Below are positions 35,114-47,235 of a stretch of DNA of 64,000 bases, piece after piece (position 1 is the first letter of the stretch; each line of letters begins with the position of its first letter). Both the position numbers and the translations under genes were made by a program. Under the pieces are notes generated by a model. That model saw nothing but the letters and a program-made list of their open reading frames with translations, searched no databases and was not told the origin of the DNA. The stretch is from Steromphala cineraria (taxonomy: Eukaryota; Mollusca; Gastropoda; Trochida; Trochidae), in assembly GCA_916613615.1 (NCBI GenBank), contig OU744734.1, positions 36,028,801-36,092,800 of the forward strand, read 5' to 3'.

Positions 35114-36103
35114 ACCCCTAGCAAACTTTTTTCATTGAATATGTTAAAAGGTTCTGACTATAAATAAAATTAAAGAAGCTAGATTGAAAAATTTCGAATT
35201 ATAAAGTAACAAGCTCAATATTACTCCACGCAATGCCAATAGAACACAATATAAGATTGGTTTATGAAAGTGGTCAATCTCCAGTAAACAATGAACTCCA
35301 TGGCATGAAAAATCTAAAAACCAATAATGATTTTCCGAGATATAAAATCCTTCACTGATGAAGCAGACATATTGCGCAGACCTCTGATCAAAACAAGAGC
35401 CAACCTCAGGCCAACACTGATCCAACCACAAGTTATGTAATGATACTTTTGATAGACACATTAAAGTTGCAGCCTCTTGCGTGCATTGAAAGCATTTCCT
35501 CCCCTCCAATTAAGTTTGAATTAGCATGGAGCTATCATCAGCCGTCTTGCAGTAAATTTGTTACTTTTTCCATTCCCCGAGGCGCAAGGTGGCAACTAAA
35601 GGATGTGGACAAAGCATGCTTGTTGACATATTAATTAGCTTGGCCATTATTCCAAGTAAAGAGCCATCCCAAGATAGTTCCATTTGACTTATGGCCTTCT
35701 GAAAGGACAAATCAAACTGGCTTTAAAAAGAAACAGAATCCAAGGGCTGTACTGGATAACTGAACACTCAAGTTCAAAACATGCTATTCCTAAATTGGAC
35801 TGTCATAGCTGTAAGCTAAAAAAGGACCTTAGAATCACAAAAGATAATAGCTTATATATTGATCGTGGTTATGTTTAAGTATGATGTTATTGACATGCAT
35901 AAATGGTCGTTTATCTTTAGTGTTTGCGTGGTGTCAATGGTGGACTTAAACAGGAAGTTGTTTCTGACAGGAAGTACGAGATCAGAGGACTTCAGTTTAA
36001 ACAATCCTTTACAAATTTCACTAAGAGGGCATTTTGTTATTGCATATGATCAGATTATACCCTTTTCATGATTTGTGGAATGAAAAGATCAAGAAAACAC
36101 TAA
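35114..36103. other. Shared spacer of unit A with a frameshifted ORF remnant
   Basis: Plus-strand sequence from 35234 corresponds to the 68-codon ORF of unit B (52050-52256), but a one-base insertion near 35335 breaks it here. The 121-codon minus ORF at 35144-35509 is not preserved in unit B at full length, so I do not call it. Confidence 0.4.
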
Positions 36104-36400
36104 CAGGGGAAGCAGCAGGATTTAGGGAAAATATAAGGTGATGTCAGGAACATGAAAATAAATAGTTCCAATTGAAAGACAATATATTCAATGAATTGAT
36201 GATATAATGTAAAGTTCAGCCATATGATTCCTTTTTCTTACACAAAATAAATTCAAGGTGTTACAAAAAAATGGCTGCCAATTCCAATGGACTTTATGTG
36301 AATCTTATAATTTGTTCTCTGACTATGGATGATTGATTTAAGTAAAATATAGATTTCTTGACAATATAAAATTTCCTAAAACATGCTACTGCCCCTTTAA
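36104..36400 (-). mobile_element. MITE family M1, copy 4
   Basis: Inverted relative to copy 1: aggtgatgtcaggaacatga at the left, then the outer end catgctactgcccctttaa at 36400. Its partner in unit B is 52925-53180. Confidence 0.75.
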
Positions 36401-37525
36401 CATAAAACATATTGTATATAAAAACAATGATGTTAACTAATCTTTGTCCTAACTCAGAGTATGTGTAGTCAATGTTAGATGATATTAATTTCATGATTCA
36501 ATGGTTGAAATTCACCTTGGATGTTATGATAAGGAAAACAGTAAAACCTTGATCAAGACGAAAATTATCAAAATAAGTTTATTTATTATCAATCTTGTGG
36601 GATCAAAAAGCTTTATATGTTATACATTTATTTGCAGGCTTCACCCAAACGTTTGTTTCATCTTTGTCATGCATGCTTTCCTCCAGAATTATTTTGCTAG
36701 TGAAATATTTCCTCATCTTTATTCTATCTGATTCTGAAGAATATTCTTATTAAAATTACTATAAACCAAATTTTATTCAAATTTGTATCCCTTGAAACCA
36801 TTACTCAAGTCTGGAGGCACCATTGTTGCTATAAACACTGAAACAATATCACGTATGTAATTGAAATAGTCTTGAAGAGAATGCGAACTTCATTCCCCTT
36901 GAGAGAAGAATTGTTTTTGACACTTCTCCCTTGAAACATTGAAATTCCCCTCTGGTGCAAGATATAAAAAAATTACTTTACACAAACCCTTAATTTAATA
37001 TGTTCATAAAATATTCTGGAAAATAGTTTAAAATCATCCCCTTTAAGAGGACACCAGGATCATATCTGTAATTCCTTCATACCATTATTAATCTTGTATG
37101 ATGCTGTATCATTTTTAATCAACACTCAAATAACAGTTAGGTATCAAAATCTTGAAAACTTGTTCTCCAAAAGAAAGAAGTCAAAGTCAAAGGAGTTTAT
37201 TTGTACTGAGGCCAGAGGCCCATATACAAAAGTACAAAAGTCCTTACATTCACACCTTGATAATACCTAATCCCTTGATACCAAAAATACTCATCAGGCG
37301 ATCAATCATTTAGATGACACCAAATCAATGAAAAGATTGACAAATCCTGAAGAGTTCTTGGGAACTTCATCCCCTATTAGAGAGATACCCTGACTTTTAC
37401 ACCTGGATAATGCCTTTATTCCTTGATACCATTAATTTTCTTGTCTGGCGCCGGATCATAAAAGAGGATGACAATGAGAAGTCAAGGTGTGGACAGCGCC
37501 AACGGTTTCTCTGAACATCTTCCAG
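36401..37525. other. Shared spacer of unit A
   Basis: Collinear with 53190-53994 of unit B with several small deletions. No convincing gene. Confidence 0.45.
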
Positions 37526-37691
37526 CCCAATGGACACAACTCTTTATGTCTGGCCTTTGCTGCCAACGGTGCTTGGACATTCAAGTGTCTTTGCAATTGG
37601 CTGGCAATCAGACAGAATCTTGAGACCTTTGATTGTCCAATTGTGCAGTTATCAGAGCCAGACAGTCATTGGTTCTTCTCTCAAGAGCAAT
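37526..37691 (+). CDS. Candidate exon conserved between duplicate units (A)
   Basis: A stretch from acceptor catcttccag (37525) to donor CAAT|gtaaga (37692) encodes PNGHNSLCLAFAANGAWTFK, CLCNWLAIRQNLETFDCPIV and QLSEPDSHWFFSQEQ, with several cysteines and tryptophans as in small extracellular domains. The longer open frame 37487-37792 differs from its unit-B partner at only four of 306 bases and has no indel, while the immediate flanks carry several. Two of those changes are silent and two change residues. Family unknown; it could also be a conserved non-coding element. Confidence 0.3.
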
Positions 37692-37791
37692 GTAAGAATT
37701 CATCTTCCAATTCAAAATTTATCATTTATGCAGGAATGGATATGACATTTTTGTCTGCCATATATTCCCCTTTGTGCTTCCCATATTCTTA

Positions 37792-38829
37792 ACTTGGAGT
37801 CTCCCCATATATCTCAATACCTTTTGAAAAGTAGATGAACAGATTTGGTATTCTTTTATATAAATCCTTTAACCAATAAGAATCTGGATTAAGAAAACAA
37901 TGTAGTCATGTTAACTTTCTGAAATTTCTGAATATGTATGAAGTTTTCAATAAATGGTATTTGAAATTATATTTGTTGTTTTAGCTATGAAAACACAACA
38001 TTTCAGTATTTCTTGCTTTACCATATTTTTAAGAGGACAACAAAAGCTTTAAGGACGGCACCATTTTGACTCCTTTTCTCCAATTGTGACTCCAGGCCTT
38101 GCATGCTCTTGCTCATTTGGTGTTATATTTAAAAATGCTGATAAAAAGCAAATTGTTATTTCTGAAGAAAACCCAGCCAAATATTATACCCCTTCCGCCA
38201 AGCCGTCTAAGTACAACAATAATGCTCTTAGAATACCTTTGTGTTAAAAGGGCCTCAAAAATCTTTCTCCAAATTTTCTTGGAAATCTGGTTTATCTTGG
38301 GGTTCTATTTTTTTATTTTGATATCTTAAACATTTTCCGCAACAAAAACAGTAAATCATTTACATGTGCAGAAAGAAAGGAACTTGAATGCATATATTTT
38401 TGCACCACGTCCTTTTGAAATGATCAAATATTTTCCTAGACAGCTTCTGCGTTATCAACGCGTGAATAACTCAAATAATAAACACATTTCGGCGCTGTGT
38501 CTGGAAAAGTGCACAAATGACCCTGTAGATTGGGGGGAATGGCAGATATTTAACAAACCAAGAAAAAGTTATAACGCAATGTCTTTGATGTGCATTATTT
38601 AGTACCGGCACCAATATTGACAAATGAATGAAAGTGTACAATAATGTTTCTGTAAGGAATTGCTTTGAATTGGAACAAAGAAATTGCATTGGACGGGGTC
38701 AAAATGACCTGGGACCAGTGTTTAGGTTTTCATTTTTATTTTTCAAGTTGACCTGCTTTCAATTTTTATGTTTTGGTGTTGTAATTTCTCTTGATAAGGA
38801 ATGAATTCTTCAGTTAAACCACCACTGGA
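37792..38829. other. Shared spacer of unit A
   Basis: Collinear with 54261-55300. A 78-codon plus frame (38366-38602) is open in both units, but most base differences between them change the residue, which argues against a protein. Nothing recognised. Confidence 0.45.
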
Positions 38830-38960
38830 CTCATTACCTTATCGTGGTGTGGTGGTTTGTGTGCTTCGGCGACCCTGAGAGCTATGCCAGCTGGAGCTTA
38901 CATGCTCCTGGTAGGGTCAACTGGTAGAAGTCAGACCAAAGCCTGCTTCCTATCTCTCAC
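38830..38960 (+). mobile_element. Possible retroelement 5' fragment, unit A
   Basis: The words ccttatcgtggtgtggtggt, gcgaccctgagagctatgcc and gctcctggtagggtca form a phrase that I associate with 5' parts of non-LTR retroelements in many animals. It is shorter here than the copy at 55300-55440, which continues through acccaagctggacaggtc. Identification is from memory of the motif only. Confidence 0.35.
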
Positions 38961-41052
38961 TAAGCCTTTTCTTTCCATCTTTCCCCTCATCCTATCACCC
39001 TTTTGATCCCTTTCTCCCTGATTTATCTACTCTCTTTTTGATGGTAACATCCACGTGTTTGATAACGGATATATTGTTCAAAACATGTTAAAACCCAACT
39101 CACTCACTTCAGTTAAAATATGAATTTGTCATAAAAGATGAGCTATCTCTCTTATTAAAATTTTGAATAATTAAGTAAGTTTAGAGTCATTGAAATGCTT
39201 GAAAAACAGTATATATGTCTGGTCCTTGGTGTCTTCATAAAGAATATTATAAGAAAGAACCTTTTTACTCTTAGAGTGGTTAAATTCCAAATTCCACTGA
39301 AAATTCGACATTTTCCAAAAAAATTGATTTTGATATTGCAACACCTCCCCTCCCCCTCTCCACTACCCAAATGGATCACCACCCTTATACAATACAAGTC
39401 TTGCTCCAACTAGGGGCACAAATTTCTTTGATACGAAATAAAAAACAATTCCAGTTTTTCACTTTGAAGTTGCTTTTGTACTGTTAATTTCCTGCATCGG
39501 CCAAGCATTTAATTCCGATTTTATAGTGAATTGGCAATTTGTGATTTGACATTTGGGTGCGGATAAAATTGTCATCATTTCCAACATCTATACAATCCAG
39601 CAACAAAGATCATAATCATTTACCTTACCTTGTACCTTTCACTGTAATTAACGTCAACAGACATTTATGTTTTGACATTTCAGTCATTTCAACATCAAAC
39701 AATGATAAAAAACCTTGGTCCGACTAAACTCGATTGAACGAATGAACAGGATAAGAAAAACAAGACCATGTATTTATAACCAGAAATAATATAATGGCTG
39801 TTATGTGAAGTTTGTCACCGTTTCTTGTTACAGATATTTCTGCGCTGTTATCCTGTTAGTGAGAGGCTTTGAAAAACGTTTCAATTTTTAAAATTAATTC
39901 AATGATCTAATTTCATTTTCAATCATTCGAGGGTATTTTTTCCACAGTGAATAAATCTCATCAAAATGTTGACTTGCCAAACAATATTCCATGCCACTAT
40001 TCAATATTTACTATATCTCATTACTATCCATACATTTAGAAAAGGTTTCACATGAAAGTTTGTGCAGCCATTTCAATGATAACACCTTTTTGATGATTTG
40101 TTTGGGAATTGAAATCACTTAAGAACATTGACTTACATAACTAAGTATGTTGTAGAACTTCATTACTTTTCCAAAAGATCTTTGAGCAGTTAATTGATAA
40201 AACTTGTTTTCCTTTTAAAAGATCTCTTAGTTTCTATTAGAATATATGTTCCAGTGTTTTTAAATAAAACATGAGTTAGAAATATCCTACCCTAATTGCA
40301 TGGAAAATTGTTACTATGACGCTTCTTCTTAACATACTTTGCACTGTTTGTGGTATCAACAAGACTGTCAAAATCTATTTAAATGTTTAACGTAAATGTC
40401 AAACATGACAGTCTGTAATCAACATATTCTTATATATATACCTTTTTTGTCTATCCTACCATATGCATATTGCCATTGAAACATAATTCTATTATTCTTC
40501 GTTCTAACATGTCCTTTGTAAAATAAACAAGAGTTAGTCAAAATCCATGTTACTGCAATCAACAAGGGTAAGTCAAAGTCCATGTAATAGTTTAATGTTT
40601 ATGTATCACACTATAGTCTGTAATCAACATATTCTTGTTTCTGACATCCATCCAACTACAAAGTCATCATGTTTTCTCATATAACAGTGAATTGGCAATG
40701 ATTTGACCATAACACAACCAAAATTGACAAGTCTGTAGTTCAAAGACAAGTTAATGTAATTGTAGTGGTCATGACAAAATTCTCTGAAATCTAAACCATC
40801 TCACTTTGGCTTTCTTTAAGAAATCAAAACATTTTGTAAAAGGGAAAAATCTTTGAGAAAAGGAGATTATAGCCAAATCACAATTTACTAATGGAGTATA
40901 GCTAGGTAAGCATGCTGTTCTAGCTCTCATTCCAAAGCTCGGAATCCTGTTTTAAGTCACCAAAATTTTGCGAACTGAGCCATAAGGACTTCAGTCATTT
41001 ATCTTATACTGTTAGGAAATGATGTTTTCTTTAAAAAGTGCCTTACATTTAT
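38961..41052. other. Shared spacer of unit A
   Basis: Collinear with 55441-57575 of unit B with small indels. ORFs are short and not obviously preserved. No gene seen. Confidence 0.5.
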
Positions 41053-41423
41053 TTAAAGGGACAGTAGCACATTTTTCGAGTGAATATAATGTGATGTCAG
41101 GAAAATGAAAAAAAATGGTTTCAATTGAAAGACAGTGTATTTAAATTAAATGAAGCAGCTATAAATCAAATATAAAATGTAAAGTTCAGCCATGCAATTC
41201 CTTTTTCTTACACAAAATGAATTAAAGGTGTTCATACAAATGGCTGCCAATGGATTTTATGATAATTTATAATTTTTTATAATTTGTTCTCCGACTATGG
41301 ATGATTGGTTTGTGTAATGAGATTTGTTATGCTTACAAAGAAATACATTTAATATCAACGTTCAATTATCAGTTAACAATTTAAAATATGAAATTGTCAT
41401 AAAACGTGCTACTGCCCCTTTAA
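41053..41423 (-). mobile_element. MITE family M1, copy 5
   Basis: It begins ttaaagggacagtagcac and ends acgtgctactgcccctttaa. The interior is in reverse orientation relative to copy 1 (tgatgtcaggaaaatga near the left). Its partner in unit B is 57576-57901. Confidence 0.85.
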
Positions 41424-41743
41424 ATGAAACCTGAAACAAGATGTCTGAACCTAGATGGTCATGCCTAGAGCTAAGCACTTGACTTGAATATACATTTCCG
41501 TCAGGGTAATGATGTAGATAGTGCTTTGAGGTGGTATTATTTGTACATTGCATGTAAAGATAACCCAGCGTTTTCAAAAGGTGATCCCATCCCCAGGTAT
41601 ATCCCTGGATCCATTGATTACCATAAATTTTATTTTCGAAACCAGATATTGTGATTTATTTATTATTTGTAAATTGCATGTCACGATAACCCAGCCTTTT
41701 CAAAAGGTGATCCCGTCCAAATAGTTACTCTTAAACCTTAATA

Positions 41744-42145
41744 TTGCCATATCACACGATGTCTCTGCATTGGTTGCCTGTCGAAGCACGTATCGAATAC
41801 AAGATCCTCACACTTGCCTATCAGTGCATTCATGGCACGGCGCCCCAGTATCTCCAAGAACTCCTCTCTCCCTATGTCCCAGCAAGAACTCTACAGTCTT
41901 CCTCATTAAACCTTCTTTGTGTGCCCAAATGGAATCGCAAAACGTTTGGATATCAAACTTACCAGAACATGGCCTCAGTGAAATGGAACTCCCTCCCTGA
42001 TGAACTTAAACTATGTCCAACCCTAGACAACTTTAAATGTCACCTCAAGACCTATCTCTTCAAAAACTCTTACGGTATATCAAATGACTTTACTGTTAGC
42101 GCTATGAGCATACGTAGTGTGGAATTTGGCGTTAACATTATTATG
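41744..42145 (+). mobile_element. 3' end of an L2/CR1-like LINE, unit A
   Basis: The frame encodes LHWLPVEARIEYKILTLAYQ, then IHGTAPQYLQELLSPY, ARTLQSSS, LLCVPKWNRKTFGYQ and KWNSLPDELK...FKCHLKTYLF. This is the standard C-terminal tail of L2/CR1/Jockey-type reverse-transcriptase ORFs (LHWLPV..RI.YKI, APQYL, RSSS, WNSLP, FK..LKT.LF). Only the last 110 or so residues remain, so it is a dead 5'-truncated copy. The 3' tail is damaged (tttggcgttaacattatt) compared with the unit-B copy. Confidence 0.85.
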
Positions 42146-42370
42146 AATATCCCTGGATCCTTCAATTACCATAAATTTTCTGAAAAATGCTTGATTCATC
42201 ATTTTGTGTTGATTTTGTTAGAATCAAATCTTTGAAGGTTATATATTTATAGAAGTGGTAAATGAAAGATTCTTTTAACTTCATTTTTATGAAAACTTGT
42301 GTTAGAATTATAGTTTTTGAGGGTTATTAAGAATTGGTCTACATTAAGAACAGCACAATTTCTATGATGA

Positions 42371-42586
42371 CAACTTCTTTATTTTCGAAACCAGAAATTG
42401 TGATTTTCACAATAAATACTATGTTGTCCAGAAATTCTTGCTATTCCTTGTTTAAAAGACCTAGAAATTCTATCTTACAAAGGTGAAAGCAGGTTAGATT
42501 TGGAATTGGTATACATTAAAACAGCATCATTTCTTGTTTAACAACTTCTTTATTATGAAAACCGAAAATTGTGATTTTCATAAGAA
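42371..42586 (+). repeat. 169-bp tandem repeat, unit A (1.3 units)
   Basis: Units start caacttctttatt at 42371 and 42542 and include aaattgtgattttcac and aaaagacctagaaa. The second unit is cut short. The unit-B counterpart has four units. Confidence 0.8.
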
Positions 42587-42589
42587 TTT

Positions 42590-42775
42590 TAAGGGCGTGG
42601 CCCCTGTGGCCCCTAAAAAGGGCCACCAAAGCTACAATTTATAATCCTCACTATTCAAGGGGTCTGTACACAAGTTTTAGCTTTCTAGGCCTTTTGCTTC
42701 TGGAGAAGAAGATGAAAATAGGTTTTACGAGCATGGCTCTTGTGGCCCTTATATGTTCTCTGTAATTATTGGATT
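42590..42775 (+). repeat. 145-bp tandem repeat, unit A (about 1.2 units)
   Basis: Contains gccaccaaagctacaattta, tcaaggggtctgtacacaag and gcttctggagaagaagatga. It is the short allele of the array at 61560-62130. Confidence 0.8.
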
Positions 42776-43310
42776 CTTCATAATGAAAACACAAAGAAGT
42801 CATTCATATTTTAATTACAGTAGTTTTATTTTCTGGTTGACTAAACAATACAGTCAGTATTTCAACTTGTGTTCCACAGATGATGTCAAAATATACTCCA
42901 CAGATCACATGTAACAAGGATAAACATGCTGTTCAATAAAACAGTATAAACCTAGCCAACTGTTGACAAACAGCTGGGTTGTCAGAGAAATTCCTTGACA
43001 TTAATATTTCAGTAAAAACTTTTGAATCAGATTTCTAAACATTGTTCTTACAGGATGAGGTAAAAGTCACTTTACCATCTACATCATATAGAGTACTTAT
43101 ACAAAAATCCATTCATGTTGATATATCAATACTTATGTAAATCTTTGTTAAAACAATTTACGTTTGGATCATAAAGGTCTCAAAAAAGTATAAAATAATT
43201 CTTTTACAAAGTATTCCCCATAAAATAAGTAAAGGATCACCCATCTTTTCAATATCTTTGGATGATATCAATCATTGTATGTAGCAGGAAAGAAAATCGA
43301 TAATGTCCAT

Positions 43311-43378
43311 GTCCAGCGGGATTCAAACCCAGGACCTCTTGGTTGAGAGTCAGACACTCTACCTGTTCAGCCAAAGGG
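43311..43378 (-). mobile_element. tRNA-like sequence (SINE head or tRNA relic), unit A
   Basis: Read on the minus strand it has an A-box-like tggctgaacaggtag and a B-box ggtttgaatcc, with a central tctgactctcaacc and a gaggtc variable-loop-like segment. The anticodon-arm pairing is broken, so it is not a working tRNA. It resembles the Lys/Glu class heads common in SINEs. It is preserved in unit B at 62684-62750. Confidence 0.6.
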
Positions 43379-43765
43379 ATATCCCTCCAGATGAAGCCAG
43401 AAGGAAAGCTTTGGACCTCACCCTGTCACATATAGTATTCCTCCATATTGAAATTAGGTTCATCTTTAAATCTTTTGTTGAGTATACGAAGAGATATCCC
43501 TTCAGCTGAAGCCAGAAGGAAAGCTTTGGACCTCACCCTGTCACATATAGTATTCCTTCATATTAAGATTAGGTTCGTCTTTAAATCATTTTTTGAGTAT
43601 ACAAAGAGATATCCCTTCAGCTGAAGCCAGTAGGAAAGCTTTGAACCTCCCCGTCACATGTAGTATTCCTTCATATTAAAATCAGGTTCATCTTAAAATC
43701 ATTTGTTGAGTATATAAAGAGATATCCCTCCATATTAGAATCAGTTTCATCTTTAAATCATTTGC
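43378..43765 (+). repeat. 115-bp tandem repeat next to the tRNA-like block, unit A
   Basis: Units start gatatccc at 43378, 43493, 43608 and 43721, with gctgaagccagaaggaaagc and gtcacatatagtattcc inside. The fourth unit is shortened. Unit B has one full and one shortened unit. Confidence 0.85.
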
Positions 43766-46051
43766 TATATATATTTAGAGTCAACTACAAAGACAGAATT
43801 AAGGTAGACAACAAACAGGTGAAAGACTGTTGTAGCTATAAAAGATATCTTGACAAGTATCAGGTTGTACATTGCATATATTCAGAAACATCAACATTTT
43901 AACATTCAATTTATCATTTATCTTGTAAAGAGCACAAAGAGATTTCTTGAGGTTCGGCAATGATTATATAGATGATGTTCATTTACCTGATGAAAACCTT
44001 AGGCTATAGAAACTATGCCTCCAGGTACATCTACAAAGAAATGCTTTGGTATTTCAAAATAGTGTCAATAACTATTGTAGTTTAATAATATAGCTGGGCC
44101 TTACAAAGTTTATCACCTGTTTTCCTTATTTACCTAATCAACTGAAGGCATGATAGTAAAATTTTGGTTCATTGTATATGAAGTTTTTTCTGAATGTTTA
44201 TGTAGGAAACATAACAAGGAATTCAATGTTTCTCACAAAATTCAATAGGGTTTAGAACAATGATTTCTGAACTAAATGGGTAAACGTAATAACATTTTTA
44301 ACAGAGAGGAATTTATAGCATTTAAGAAAAATATGTAATGTGTTAATTTTGAAAATGAGAAACCTTTAAGTTGTCAAAATTGTAACCTGGAATTGGAACT
44401 GTCAAACATTAAGATAGGCTGTCGACCATCTTATTGCTAAGAGTGCCAATCAATCATAGAAGTTCTGTTTCTTTGTTCACTATGGCTGTATGTGATTCAA
44501 AATATAAAATTTATTGTTTCTAGAAAATAAAACATCATATGAAATTTATTTAGAATGTAATAAGTTATTATCTTTTTCTATCTTGGTTATTTCAACATTC
44601 TGCACATAACAATCATCAAAAACTTTTTTTTCACTCTGATCATTACAATAGCATCAGAAGGGTTTGTACATTTCTCTTTTGAAAAATTAAATCTTGCAAG
44701 AATGTTTCATCCCATCTCCTGATGACAGTGATGACGTCATGGACACATCAAATGGTCAGTTGTGTTGGTTCTCACAAAACAGTTTAACAGGGTCAGAGTC
44801 CGTTCTCACAAGTTCACTAATCACATGATTTATGACATGATTCCAACAACTTCTTTAAAAAGTTGGGAACATTGGTTTTTGACACATACAGTGAAATCAC
44901 AAATCACAGTTTGCATTCTGGAGATAAAACCAAGGAGTTGATTATGAATAATTGTGAATCTAAGAAACAGAATCGCAATCATCATTATGGCATAGCACTT
45001 TGCCAAATCATTTCGCTCAAATCCATTGTCCAGAGCCAGAATTTGTCAATCGTGGATTAGGACTTGGCAAAACATAACGGTAACATGAATAAATGTTTTT
45101 GATCACAAGGAGGTTGTATTTCTGTTTTATCCTACATAAACACAGAACAACATTCACTTTGTTCTCAAGAACACATTGACCACACCAGTCAAGTGTTACC
45201 ACTCAAACATTCTCAGTAAGGTTCGGGTTCCTGGCACTGAAATACACAGTTCATCCTTGAAAATACACTTGCACATATCTCTAGATATTGGTTTTAAAGG
45301 GACAGTGCTATCCGGATATTTTAGTAGATCCATCCCGTGCTATAGAACAGTTCATTCAGTAGTTGAAGAAGATTGAACTCATGACTGTAAGTTTTCACAA
45401 AAGGTTCACAGTCACAAGTTTGATAAAAAACACTATCTTGCTGCTGGTTGAAATATTCCTTGTCATAAAATGACCTCTGGGATTGGTCAAATTATTCCAG
45501 GAATACAAGGTCAAAGATGTTAACACATATTTAATGAGAGGTGTCATGGTTCTGAAATAATTATTCCTGGTTATAGAGAAACCTCTGGGATGGTCAAATC
45601 TTTCCAGGAATACTTCATGATCATGGTAATGGCAGGGTTCAGTTCATTTCAGTTGCTGACCGTCAACCAATTTCTTCAAGGTCATTCAGCAGAGAAGGGA
45701 AATGATGTAGAGGTTTCGTTTAAAGAGACAATACAACAGAAAACAAAACTTTAGGAGATGTTTCTTTATCTCAATGAATGATATTTAATCATGAACCCAA
45801 GAAAAATATTTCAGATGAAATCAATGTTACCATAAATGCAGAAAAAGAGTTATGTCCCTTGAAGCTTATGTTTTAACAAACCTGTCAAAGCATACTGACC
45901 CTTTTACCGCATTTATGATATTAAGATGTGTCCCTAGAATAATGTTTGTAAAGAATATATGCTTTAACAGGCATATCCCCTTAAATGATAATGTTGTATT
46001 GTCTCTCTAGAATGGTTCCAGCAGATAGTCATCCCCTACTGCAGGTGGATG
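43766..46051. other. 3' flank of the receptor, possible long 3' UTR
   Basis: No competing gene is seen. The part from 42820 to 44849 is among the best-preserved sequence between the two units (62185-64000). On the minus strand, AATAAA-type signals occur near 44513 and 42832, so some of this may be 3' untranslated sequence of the receptor; that is inference. Confidence 0.3.
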
Positions 46052-47235
46052 CTAACATGCAGACTCTTCCATACTGTGGCTGTTGCCAGAAGCACAGAAG
46101 GAGTTGCACGTGAGCGCAGACCGTGAGTTTCGATGTCCCCGGTGAAGTGTGTTGTATCTGCAACACAGGAGCTTGATGAAAGTCTGTTTGAATATTTTGT
46201 TGAAGATGGTGTAGATGATCGGGTTGAGTGTGCTGGACACGTAACCTAGCCACACAAATGCTGTTATGGGCATCGGCTGGAACGTGCAAGACTTGCACAG
46301 AGCACTGATCATGTTCACAAGAAAGAACGGGGCCCAACAAATCACAAATATCAGAAACACCACTCCAAGAACTTTGGATGCCTTTTGCTCGGTTTGAACC
46401 GTGTTGTTGTCTCTTCGAATAGAGTCTTTCTTAAGTAGAAGAATGTTTGCAGCTTTGATGGCCACATGATGTTTTTTGACTAAATCTCGTAATTTTGTTG
46501 GTTCTTTTTTTGGTATAAGGGTTGTTCTGCAGCTGTCAGACCTATCTGGACTAGGATGAGACAGGTCCTGAATACTTCCATTACGGTATGTGTACTCGGC
46601 TCGACCATCCATACTTCGTCTGACCGTAATGGCTTGAGTCCGTGGGATGGTGTTTCGCTTGCTCAGGGGCTGGTACTGACCTGTGGAGTGACCTTCACCC
46701 TCATTACTTTCACCTCCCCGCCGACCTGCACTCGTCATTGGGAAAGACCTTGTATATTTCACCTTTTCTCTCCTCATGCCATCACCAGCCTTCCAATGGC
46801 GCCGGCTTGTTGAGCGTCTCATCATGGGTTGACCCTCTTTCTCCTGATTACACATCTTGGCCTGCTTGCTCAACATATGAACTGTCAGAGCATACATGAG
46901 GATCATGATAAGCAAGGGGATGAAGAATGCAAAGATGGAGCCATAAGTCTGAAAATGCTGGTTGTCCAACTGGCATTGACCATTCTGAAGAATGTTCCGC
47001 CCATTCATGATCCCCAGAATTGTTATAGGACTAGATATTGCAAAAGCTATAGTCCACACAAGCACTACCTTGAGAAGCACAACCCGCTTTGATTTGTTCT
47101 TAGTCCACAACGGGTAGCGTATTCCTATGTACCTCTCGAGAGATATGGTACACAGATGGAGGATGGAAGAGGTACACATGAACACGTCCGAGGTCACATA
47201 CAGGTTGCACAGGACCAGACCAAATAGCCACTGGC
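46052..47235 (-). CDS. Serotonin 5-HT2-type GPCR, terminal exon (TM3 to C-terminus)
   Basis: The exon starts after acceptor ttctgttgcag (AG at 47237-47236) with two bases of a split codon and ends at a TAG at 46052-46054, 393 full codons. Counting from the first full codon (QWLFG): TM3 has Cys9 (3.25) and amine-binding Asp16 (3.32), then Glu33-Arg34-Tyr35 in place of DRY. TM4 lies near 50-75, extracellular-loop Cys87 pairs with Cys9, and TM5 has GSIFAFFIP with Ser99 (5.43), Ala102 (5.46) and Pro106. A basic intracellular loop 3 of about 160 residues runs to QKASKVLG. TM6 has Cys299-Trp300-Pro302 followed by Phe303-Phe304. TM7 has GY (7.43) and NPIIY at 337-341. Cys-Cys near 357 could be palmitoylated. 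KASKVLG, GS.F.FFIPL and WLGYVSSTLNP are hallmarks of 5-HT2, which couples to Gq; other amine receptors are less likely. The C-terminus MEESAC lacks the 5-HT2 PDZ ligand of vertebrates. TM1-TM2 must come from upstream exons, none visible. Confidence 0.93.

Noticed and set aside
35144..35509. 121-codon minus ORF in unit A
   Set aside because: In unit B the frame is shortened to 64 codons, and the sequence shows no domain.
38366..38602. 78-codon ORF present in both units
   Set aside because: Most substitutions between the two copies change amino acids, so there is no sign of protein-level constraint.
43311..43378. Functional tRNA gene on the minus strand
   Set aside because: A- and B-boxes are visible but the anticodon arm does not pair and there is no acceptor-stem match; better read as a SINE head or relic.
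46029..46340. 103-codon minus ORF overlapping the receptor C-terminus
   Set aside because: Different frame of the same exon; the receptor frame has all TM6-TM7 motifs.
46556..47092. Plus-strand ORFs inside the receptor exon
   Set aside because: They lie on the opposite strand of a well-supported GPCR coding exon and show no domain.
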